From: Atherinomorus stipes
Taxonomy: Eukaryota > Chordata > Actinopteri > Atheriniformes > Atherinidae
Direction of reading: 5' to 3'
NCBI GenBank assembly: GCA_023101725.1
Contig: JALJCO010010453.1
Coordinates: 1 to 64,000, forward strand
Length of the DNA stretch: 64,000 nt
Below the pieces are notes generated by a model, which saw only the letters and a list, made by a program, of their open reading frames with translations, was not told the DNA's origin and ran no database searches. Position numbers and translations under genes: made by a program. Of the stretch, positions 33,501 through 45,500 are shown piece after piece; the first letter of the stretch is position 1; each line of letters begins with the position of its first letter.

Positions 33501-36500
33501 CATTGGCCTGGTGGGCGTGTCGTCGAGTAACGTCACTCTACGACATGCCCACTCTATGACACGCCCCTGTCTTGCAAGCCGCAGATAGACCCTTCTCGAT
33601 TCTGTTGCGAGGGTGAGAGAACATGGCGACTAGCCGTAATAGAAGCAGCTTAGGAGATGGATGAAGGAGGAAAGTTTGTGGAAAAAGTGATTGGTGACAG
33701 ACAGACACAATCGATCTAAGACAAATCCACAGATGGAAATACAGCAGCGAAGTGCACCACCTGAAAGTGAAAGTCAGTCAACAGCACGCGGTTGTTTCCC
33801 ACGGGGGAGGGAGGGGTGCGTGCGTACCTAAGCTGCGGTAGAGGGAGGAGGGAGGAGTAGAGACGTTTCTGCTCTGTGTTTCTGCCAAATATGTGTGAAA
33901 ACATATGTGAAACAAACTTGTGGCTTATTCAGCTAGTAAATAATTTTTTTGCCACCAAAACTCTTTTCTCTGAGTTGTATTTGTTGTTTCATAGAAGTAA
34001 ACAACTGTTCAGATGATGAAGGTGTTACTAAAGTAAAAACATATTGGCATCAAAGACACTTTTCTTCTATGTATTGGTGTGTCTTTTTTTTTTTTTGTCT
34101 CCAAGGTCTCCACCTGTGTACGTGGAGAGTTTGGAGACCTCTTTTTTTTTTTTACCACCTACCCATCTTTCCTCATGTCACCGTTTTCTTTCTGCAAAGG
34201 TGCGCCCTGCGAGGGGCTGCTTGACCACGGTCTGCCTGATCCTGTCCTGTTATGTTTTTGTTTTGTCTATGTGTCTTGGACGGGTTGTACTGAAACATGA
34301 ATTTCCCCTCGGGGATCAATAAAGTATCTTTGATTGATTGATAGCATTCAAAGCTAGTTTTCTTAGCTTTTTGGTCAGAAACAGGCATTCTTGCTGCAAC
34401 AAACCCATGTTCTACTGCAGATTACTAAAGAATGGAAAAAGCTAGAAACAAATGCATTCTTTTCTGATAAAAGAAGAGAGTCTAAGCTTTCCTTTGGTAA
34501 ATTCAGTGTTTGTATGGCATAGTACACAATATTCTGTGGATCTCCCAAAATCAGTGAAAATGCTTAAAAATCCTGGCAATATGGAGCGCTCTGCTCGGAA
34601 AAGGTCTGGCAGTCAATGAGTTAACAGCTGTATCAATCTCAGTTCAAGGACAATTTTGTTTGAACTCTAAATGTTAACATTTTACAGCACACACTCATTA
34701 AAAATACATTCAGTTTAACAGAAACTGCACTGCAGAGCTGGAGTTTAAACATTTCCATGTTTTCTTTGTTCAGATGCATTTGACTATGAAAGACAATAAG
34801 TTCAATACCTTCTCAGTGCTGCCACTGAATTTGGCCAGGATGTTGAAGAGAGGGACCTGCGGGATGATAAGCTGTTCCTTCTCATCCTTGTACAGGGGAG
34901 CTGTTGGGAGGTCAAGCGTCAGGAACAAGAAGGTAGACTCAGACATCTGCTCCTGGTACTCCTCTGTCAGGAGCAATGCCTCTTTTTCTTCTGGTAGCTG
35001 CAAATTAAGACACACCAAGTATATTGTTTTGAGGAACCAGTTTCCAAAGTGAATACAGAAGATTAGACTTCACTGTAAATTGTTAGTTTTCTTTTTTTTT
35101 TTTTCTTTTAATTCTTCTATTTCCTATCTTTTTATGATGAGTGCAGCACTTTGGTCAATATTCAACTTGACTTTTGAAGGAGCCATTTTCTTTCTGCTCA
35201 CCTACTCAAACATCTGGGGTACACATTATGGCACTGACTGGAAGGCACAAACAAGTTATATCGAATTTGTCAATGTTCATCAGTCAGACGGTCAAAAAAA
35301 TTAGTTTGAGAAAGCACTTAATTCTTACTTGAAATAACATCTTTATCTTCTTTATTTAAGAGGAAAATTACTTATCAGCCAATAAATGATTAGGATTAGG
35401 GTTGAGTTGCCCTTTGGCATACATCCACATAATGGGAGAGATGGGGCAGCAGGAGTGGGCCTTTATATAAGGCATTATCTGCAACTAACAGGACAATGGT
35501 ACTCGTTCGTTCATTCATTCCACTTAAAGCATCGATGAAACGAAGTAGTTTTGCGGCAGATAATGTCTTATGCTCACTCCTGCTGTCCCGTCGCTCCCAT
35601 TATATGGATGTAAGGCCGAGGGTGACTCAATGAAATATCACCTGAAGGAGTCAAAGTGAGAGAAATTTTACCGGTTAGTAAATTCACGTCTAAACTCCTA
35701 GAAGGTCCAAGTTGAAGGACAAAAAAAAAAAAAAAAGTTATCCTTTAACCTTATAGAAATCTTACTCTCCAACCCTGTGAGCAAAATTTGTCCAATAACC
35801 ACTCCATGTGATTCTTGAGTTACTGTTCATGAAGCACTTAAACTTTTAAATCACGTTAATCTATTCTAAAATTATCCATATTGTAGCTGTCAAGAAAAGG
35901 TTTTTATAATGAGAGCAAGAAACTTACCAAATCTGGATGTGGAAGTTTCTTGGAGAAGATGCGCATGGAGCCCTGAAAAGCTTTTGTTATTATTGCTGTA
36001 AGAGCAGAAAGAAAAAATAAAACCCAAAAAGTATGATTAATAAAATGCATACAGACATACCGATATAATTGTAATTTGCTTTAAACATGCCATCTGAATT
36101 AAGTCTTAAAACACTCACATGGTTTCTTTTTTGTGCCGCCAAGAGCACCATGCAGTGCATTTAAGAACCATGTCATGAAGTCTACAGCATCACCTGTAGA
36201 TAACAAAACAAGAAATCAGCCATACAATTTAGTCTTCAAACAAAAGTGAGCATTTAAAGCCTCTTTGAGGCTGATGAGTACAGTCTAAGCTCTTTAAAGA
36301 ACTACCTTGCTTGGTAATTTGGAAGTTCTTCTTGCTGCAAAGCACTACAGCCTGCAGCATCTCATGGGGAGACACATGGGCCTTGAAGTTTCTTGGATTC
36401 CAAAGTTTGCGCATCAGCTCACCAAATCTCTGCACCAGGAGAAACATGATGTCTCCTGGTGGTCTGCGGATTCCCCTATAGTTTTCCTCTTCCAGGAAGT

Positions 36501-39500
36501 AGTTCCGCAAAGGTGGGACATTTGAAAAAGCCTAGAATGCGCAGACAAGTACTAAAGCAGTTGGTATATCATGAGCTCACAAAAAAGTCACAAGCAAACC
36601 TACAAAAGCAGATTTTCATACCTGTAACACCACATTGGCATAGTCATTGGCTTTGATGTTGTTGAGCCCCACAATACCCGGCAGGTACGTTGTGCCATCA
36701 TAAGCTCTGTACAGTTTCCCCTGTTTGTCCAGTCCTGCAATGTGATGCTTGGTGAAAGTTGGTTTCAACACATACTGAAAAAAAAGGTATCAAAAATTGC
36801 TGTCAGAGGGCTAGAGTTTGGAAAATCAAACAACCACAAACACCTCAACACCTCTTACCCGCTTATGTAAAGTTTAATGTTACAGTTTGACAATTTCATA
36901 CAGAGTGGGGGATGGATGCCAATTTGTGCTGGGTTTTTCTTTTAATATGGCTGTGCTGATGCAAGCTGCCAAGACTGAAGCACTGGAAAGTGGCAGCGGA
37001 AATATTCATATTTCCAAGATTAGATTAATGAAAAGGTCCTGAAGGCATCTCATGAGGGCATGCTCGGTGTACTAAAAAGGAACATAGGAGTGGAAACTCT
37101 CTTTTGGGATTTTCTGTCTTTAATTCTCACAGTCACAACTGCTCAGTTTTGTTATTCAACATATCACATTTGTCATCCTGTAAAAAAAAAAAAAAAAAAA
37201 ATCTGAATACAAGGCAAAGTTGAATAAATTAGGAAACAAAAAGCACAACATTAAAATTTATAAACAAGTTTATATTTCCACTGTGCAGAGTGAATCTTTA
37301 AGACTATATTGAAAAAATCTGAAGATGCTGCTGAATGGATACATGCAGGGCTCCAGACTGATACCTATTAGGTCGCATAGGCGACCTAATTTCTTTAAGG
37401 TGCAAGTCAAATTTTAATAAAGTAGCGCCAGTGCAACTTGCGAGAGAGAGAGAAAAAAAAAAAAAAAAAACAACACTCCCTGCCATAGCCCTGAGGCAGG
37501 GGCAGCTGTGCTGGCACATTAATGCATGATGCGGTTGATATGTTCACGGTAATACTAGTTAGGGAAATGATAAGAGAATGAAATATCATGATAGACTATG
37601 GGTGAAACGCACACGCTCACTGCCGTTGTTTTGGTACTGTCAAACGCACATACAGTCAATCTGGCTACGACTGAGGAGGAGGAAGGCAACGGCAGCGCAT
37701 TGACTTAAATCTTGTTCCATCCTCGGTGAGAAGCGAGAACTTTCTTCTTGTTCTCAAGACCGTTAGAACAAGAAAATTTTTGTTTTGGTCTGTCTACCAT
37801 TAATCGGGCAAATGAATAGAGATGTGAAACTCAAGGTTTTACGTCACTACAAGTTTTATAGATGTGACAAACTTTTCTTGTAAACTTTAAACTTAGTAAC
37901 AAACTGAAGTTTTGTTTTTTTATTTACTCTGCGTTCTTTCAGTCTAACCAAGCAAGCCTGTTTTAAGAACCGGCCTCTCATGACTGTCACTGCACAAAGC
38001 TGGCCAGGCCCATTTCTCATGGACAACGCACGCGCACGCATTGTGCGTGTGGCGCATTTCTGCTTCCTCAAGGGCCAGTTTTTACAGTAGGGCGCGGAGT
38101 AGGCTTCTAGTTAACGTGAGGTTTTCATACACGCTTGACAGAAGCCCCTGTATGGTCTAAAAGTGCCGCTTTGTGACACAAAAGGCGATGAATTTCTGAA
38201 CAGGAAAGTTAAGCCACAAAACCCTGCTGATACCGTATCTGCTACAATCTGTGCGTCATTTTCAGTGGTTATACGGTAATTTGTTGAGACCTTTTCGGCG
38301 TTCTCCAAATGTTTGATCAGTAACATGCAGTCATAAGCCAGAGCCTGGGAAGCTTTATTCATGTAAACAGATTATCAACAGGAAACCTCCCATGACTCAC
38401 ATTACAGCAACTTAGGTACATAAATGGGAAACACAGATCAGGTCATTTGTACGTGGATATGAAACTGTAGGTTCATGACGACCATCAGCTGGGTGGTGTA
38501 ACATAACCGGAAGTGCATTACAGCAGCTCAAAGTCAGACCAAAATCTTTAACGAGGCATCATCGGTCCATCATGAGCAACACTTGAGCAATTATAATACT
38601 CACTTTTCATCTAAAATAGTCTCAAAATAAGATTACAGTACACGGTTGTGGTTATACAAATGACGGTTTAGTGTGCACATGCTGAAGCCCCGTTTAGAGT
38701 CGAGTTAGTTCATCATTCGTGCTGGGATAGACTCGCCAGTTTGGACACAAGCCCCGCCCCAAAGCAGATGACTGACAGCTCGGACGCAAGGAAATAAACA
38801 AGGATATAAATACGGAAATAAATAGGGGAATATAAAGAGAGACGAATAACAATATTTAAAGGGAAATAAATAGGGGAATATAAATGGAAATAAATAGGGA
38901 TAGTTTAAGGGAAACAAACGAGGAAATATATAAGTAAATAAATAAGGATATATATGAGTAAATGAATAAGGATATATATAAATAAATGAATAAGGATATA
39001 TATAGGGAAATATATATGGATATATTTAAGTTAATAAAAAAGAAAATATATGTTGAAATAAACAGGGAAATATATGAGTAAATAAATAAGAAAATATATA
39101 GGAAAATAAAGAAGGATATATATACAAAAATGAATAAGGAAATAAATATAAAAATGAATAAGGAAAAATAAATGACAATTAATTAAATAATATGAATAAT
39201 AATGTTATTAAGTGAAAATAAATAATTAAAAAAATACAAAAATATTTTGTTTTAGGTATTTGTCTATATATTTGCTCATTTATTTTCTTATTCTTTTTCA
39301 GATTTATTCTTTATTGTGGCACTCCTATCATTCCATAGGTGTTTTTGTGACGGCTGCTTTGCAAATGAGACAACATGTCAGCGGTGAAACCTGCGCTGTC
39401 ATCTTCCACCCCTCATCCAGGTTCAGGACACCCAGAATATCAAAATTCACCACAAAGTCTGCAAAAGTCTTAAAACAAATGTAATCCAACGAGTCGGTTT

Positions 39501-42500
39501 AAATCAGAGCAGTTGGTTGCTAAGCAACGCAACTTCTGTTTATGCTGGCGCAGGGATATTTTATGCTGCGGTCTGCCGGATCTACATGTGGGTTACAGTC
39601 TGTTTTACCACGGGCTTGGAACGCAGCTCAGCCAATCACATTTAAGAATGAGAAACACCCATTTTATTAAAAAAAAAAAATACACCCCCCCTCACAGTTG
39701 ACATGAAGGTAAACTTGAACTGTTAAACCTAAAATGATTTTTCGAACCAGCCTGTAAACATGTTTATTTCTGCTGTGAAGTTTGCGTTTTTAACATGGGA
39801 GTCTGTGGGGATTTGCTCTGTTTTGGAGCCCCTAGTGGATGAAGGAAGAACTACAAATATTTGGAACCAGGAAGTAGCTTCACTGTTCTGAGGCGGGGTT
39901 TTCCCCTTGGGTCACACATATGACTTTGATGACAGAAGTTCCGAAGTTGCCTAGCAACAATGACATGGGCGGAGCCCTTATAGTTGCTTTCATATCAAAA
40001 GGCTAATGACATCATCACCTGCTTGATGATGTCACAACAGGTCTTTCATCCCACATATATAGAATTAGCTTATTATTTCTCTAGATTCCTGTAAGGACAG
40101 AAGCGATTTCAACTCTCAAATACTCAAATCTGTCAAGATTTTTTTGGCACAAAGAGACGAATTTTAGGAAAGACCTCTCAACTTTAACTGAAGACATCTT
40201 TATACACTGCGTTCTTTTAAACGTCACTAGTTTTGACAAACTGAAATGGCAGACAACAAGAAACAAACCCAATCTGGTGCAAGACGTCGCCACCGTATGA
40301 CAGAATCTAGATTCCCGTATCCTGGAAACAGGGCCCCGAGAGCGCCAGCACAATCCCTTCAGAAGCAGGTCGAATTCCTGCAAAATCAGCTGGGAAATGT
40401 CAACGAGACACTGCAAAGAAGTAACGAGTGTCTCTCAGTGGAGAAAACTCAAAGAATCACAGCTGAACAAGAGTTAGAGTCTAGCAGGAATCAGGTTAGC
40501 TACCTAACCAATCTAGTAGAGCATTTAAGAGGACAGCTGCAGAAGAAACATCTGTTTCTGTCTGTGGAAAAAGAAAAATGCACAAAAGCTGAGCATGAAT
40601 TGCAAGAGTTAAAATCCACCAGAGAGCTGGTGTTCAACTTGACGGATCAGCTCAAGGCTCTGAAGGCCCAAATGGAGGAAAAAGATCAGATTCTTACCGC
40701 AGAGAAAGAGAAACGTATTCTGGCAGAAGAAGCATCTAAAAGCACGTGGGACAGTTTGGTGGAGTTCGACCGCCAACATGAGCAACAGAGCCGTCTTAGG
40801 AGACAGTTTCAGCGGGAATTAAGAAAATACAAGGAGGTCTTTGGAGAGCTGGATCAGACCTCTGACAAACCAAACGCAGGTCAGTACGAACGGAGACCGG
40901 CGGGGAACCCAGACGAGCTGGAACATTTAAAGAAACACTTGGAAAAGGCGATCCGGGCAAACCAAATACTGAAATCTAAACTGGAGTCTCAGGAGAAGAC
41001 AGTCAAGGATTTAGAGTGGGAAAAGACCGAACTTACTATCAAACTCAACATGGCAACTCGTAGCAACTGTCAGGCGTTGGGACCAAAAGCATCTGTGGGC
41101 CCAAGCCCTCACGTCCCTGAGACAGTCGCTGCTAAACAAGTTGACTTGCAGCCACAGAAAGTCTCTGGACCACAGCTGGATTCAGCATCCAGGTCAAATC
41201 ATCAGAAACCATCAACTCCAGTCTCACAGACAGGAGTTAACGTGGGCGGGAGGCCTCAGGGGCCCCGCTCCGCCATCTGGGGCATGAGCTTCAACAAGAA
41301 ACATCGCACCCCGAACACACAGGACCGTCATGAAGGGGAAACATGCAGCAAGAGGGAAAACGATGCGGAACGTCCTCCATCCGTCCACAGACATTCGACC
41401 ATGCAGCAGTTCTGCAAGTTTGCCAATTCGTACAATAACTGCTGGTTGAACGCCACCTTCCAGAGCCTCTTAAACCTGAACACTGTCAGAGACAAACTTG
41501 CACAGGAAACATTAAGCGGTTCTTCTGAGGCACAACTAAAGCATAAAAACCTGCTTTTAAAAGCCTTCAACAACCCTGGAAGTCTGATTACAGCATCAGA
41601 CATCTATCCCGTTTTGGAGGAATTGAGCCTTTTCGACCCCTTGCTACGCCTTGAACAGCAAAATGATTCCCTGGACTTTCTGGCACATTTATTACCTCAG
41701 TTGCAGCAGACTGGGATTCAGTCGCGCCTTCAAGTGAACAACCACAGCAGGTGTGAGCAGTGTGGAATGACTGAAAGCAGAACGGAAAGGCTTGGCGAGG
41801 TGTTTTACCTGCCACTGTTACAGCAGAAACACAGCCTCAATTCCCTGTTTAACGCCGCACTCCGGGAGAACAGCGGCATGGACCGCTGTAAAAACTGCAA
41901 GTCCACACGGAAGCAGGAATCTCGTTTCCCGAAGCCTCTTCCTGATATAGTGACACTCTGCTTGCCGTGGAAACATTATCCCTCACAACCCACCAACAAT
42001 GTCTCATTTTCTAAAGACATCGTCGTTCCTACAGACGAGGGAGACCAGCTTTACTCCCTAAAGTCGGTCATTTGCTATAAACATTTAGGGCCACAGTTCT
42101 CTCACTTTTACTCGTACGCGTTTCGTGAAGGCACGGTCATTAAGCTGGACGATGAGTGGATATCTGCTGCCAGCAGTTTGCACGATATCGTAGAAAACGG
42201 CATGGTTTATTTTTACGAAAAGAACACGAAGTCCTTCTAATTTTAGTTACGAGTTAAATAATCTGACAGATATCTGGAGGAACTTAACCTGGATAGAAAA
42301 GAGGACACATGGTTTCAGCAAAATGGTGACAGCAAATCTACAAATGATTACTGGCTAGTGAGATACCAGATATTTCTATTTATAAAGTGAAACAAAACCC
42401 GACATGAACACAGGGGTCCTAGCAAAAAGCAAAACAGATGAACAATACAGACAAAGCAATGGATCACCGCGAACATCCGGGAATTTTCGCCAAATTCGTC

Positions 42501-45500
42501 ACATCCGGTTAGGTAACAGGTGAAAACATGGCTTCGTTGCATAGGGGAGCCACTGAATTACCTGCTTCATTACTCGTCAATCTTCGTTTATTCTACTTTG
42601 GAAATACCGAGAAGTCCCGCTGCTTGTGGCTGCCATAAACATATCTATCACACGGACAAGAGAATATGTTTGTTCCAGTTCCCAAAACAACAGAAAAAGT
42701 CCCGGACAACATGCTAAGTGGCTAGCTGCCATCAAGCCCATAAATGCTGACAGTTCACGCTGGAAACCATGGAAACATCTAACAATATGTTCGGATCACT
42801 TTGTGACTGATAAAAAAAAAGCATATAATGTGGTCTCACTTTTTAAACCCTGTAGTTGTTTTTGCACAGATGATAGAAAACACCATTAAATCAGTGGATG
42901 TACAGAATCACAACGCCGCCCGCTGTTCCCGTCTCCTCAGGACTGTTAACGATCACGTTCATCCAGATTACTGCCATCAATGTTCCCACATAAGAATAAA
43001 AGCATAAAAAGCGGCAGAAAGGCATTTGCAGCATTATAAACATGCACAGTCATAACCAGTTACATACAGATGAGACTGCCGGTAATTTATAGCTTTATCA
43101 ATAAGAGTAAACTCCTGAGAAGTACATCAAAGAAATACCACCATTTCTTAAAAATCCGGGAAAAATTAATATTCTATAAAAAATAAATGGCTTGAACACG
43201 GGGCTTACCTGATGAAACCAAACACATCATGAGATCGGGAAACTGATCATCAGGCTGTTATGTACAGATAGGTTCATCTAACCAGGCTGTAGCAGCAGAA
43301 GATGGCATCACTTAGTCCAACAGATACTAGTTTAGCTTCGTATCTTCTTCTAGCGTCGGCAGTAAGACTTTCAGTATAACTGGACGTCATTTCTATAATA
43401 TTTCAAAGACAGACCGGCGGAGAAAAAAAATTAAAAAGAGTGCAAAAGCAGTTTTTGAGGCTCATAGTCCATCAGACGCCGTTCAAATACAAAGCATGTT
43501 TTCACCGGGACCAGCTTCGTGGTCACGTGAATTCCGGGTTGTGACGTAGGCTCGCGCTGATCCATACATGCAAAACAAATATGGCTGACAATATATGTAT
43601 ATACACATACAGATACAAGACAAAGATACAAAGTGATGAACGAATAAAAGATGTCCACACACAAAACCAGTCAGACCATTCACACGATCACACACCGCTC
43701 TCTGAAGTGAAAACAGATGTTCACTTACAAACCAACATAATATTGGAACAAGAAAAAAAATAGGAGACAGAAACAACTACATACACTTTGACAATGATGA
43801 CATGTGTGAGGACTTTCCTGATGTCACACCGCCGTCTTTCTAAAATGTTCTGTTGGAATGTTGGAAGAAAGACCAAATACAAGAATACATATTTAGACGT
43901 GCTGCGATTCCTTAAAAAAAAATTTCAAAAGCAAGATACGTGTCAGCGTCTCAAGCTTTTGGATAAGTGGTCTGCAATTGTAGCTTATTTTCTTTACAAC
44001 GATGAAGATGAGACAAATCAAAGATGAAGATGAAGATGAAGCCGAGACAAAGCTTTTTTTTGTCATTTTACAAAAGAAAATTTTAAAGCATCTGGACGTC
44101 CGGCCGCAGACGCAACGATGGCAGCTTAAGAGTTTTGCTCCCCCCGGACACGGAGATAAATTGCCCCATGACTTGATTCTGGTCCTGACTGGTTAATGCA
44201 CTGGTTAATGCACAAAGACTTTGACTAAGGGGTGAGTCAGATATTTCTGTTCTGGTTTTGGTTTGTGCTTTGTTTTATTTTTTATAAGAATTGTATAAGT
44301 GTTTCTGTTTTTCTCCTCATATAGATCGGGACATAGACGAGGATCAGCTATCCTAATCTCAAATCAGGTTCAATATGAACATATCTCAGAGATTAAAGAT
44401 AAGGAGGGTACATATATTATGACCATAGGAAGGTTTGATGGGGTGCTGCTAACACTGCTTAGCATATGAATATAAAATTGTCCAGCATGGACTCATCTGG
44501 CTCCAGCTTAAGTTATAAAAAGCCCATAATCAACTAGATGAATTCTCTCATAGAGGAAATAGGTATTACTGATGTTTGGAGGAACCTCGACCCGACAACA
44601 CGTGACTACACTTACTACTCGGTACCACAATCCAGCTACTCTGGAATAGACTATTTTTTACGTTTAAAAAAGACAAATTTAGAATAAAGTCATGCGATAT
44701 AGGAACAATAGACATATCAGACCACTCCCCAATACAACTTGAACATAATATTACTAATAACCCAAAAACAATGCCGTGGAAACTGAATGCGAGCATCTTA
44801 AATGATGCACAAATAAAAGAAGAACTTAGGAAGGAGACAGAATTGTACTTTAAAGAGAATGATAATGGGGATGTCTCCCCTCCTGTCGTGTGGGATGCAT
44901 GCAAAGCATTAATAAGGGGGAAGATAATCTCCCACTCCTCTTTATTGAAGAGACGTAGGCAAGAGAAACTCAATGACCTAAATAACCAACTTAAAACATT
45001 ACAAAAAAGACATAAAGAAGGAAATCAGCCAGCTGATGCAGTAGCAATTAAAAAATTGCAAAATGAGATAGATGAAATTTATTCAGAAGAAATTAAGAAA
45101 AAATTTATATTTGTAAAGCAGGGCCATTATGAAGCTGGGAGTAAAGCAATGAAATTATTGGCATATAAATTGAGAAAGCAACAAGCAGATACGACTATAA
45201 CAAAAATAAGATGTCCCCAAACGAATAAAATTCAGTGTAAACCAGAAGAAATTCAATGCAGCTTTGAAGAATATGATAGGAACCTATATTCACAACCGAA
45301 ACTGGACATTACTAAAGAAATAAAACATTTTCTTGAATCTCTGCACTTGGCCAAAGTTACACAGGAACAGAATAAAAATTTGGTGAAGGAGATAACAGAT
45401 GATGAAGTAAAAGCTGCAATAACAAGACTTAAACCTCACAAAAGCCCAGGGTCAGACGGTTTTCCAGCCAAACGGCACAAGAGCTACAGAGATCAGTTCA

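Noticed and set aside
35389..35402. TTAGGATTAGGG, telomere-like
   Set aside because: Only two units and bordering a MITE; chance or insertion flank.
41328..41815. Minus-strand frames inside the USP-like ORF
   Set aside because: Shadows of the 664-codon plus-strand frame, which has the domain signatures.
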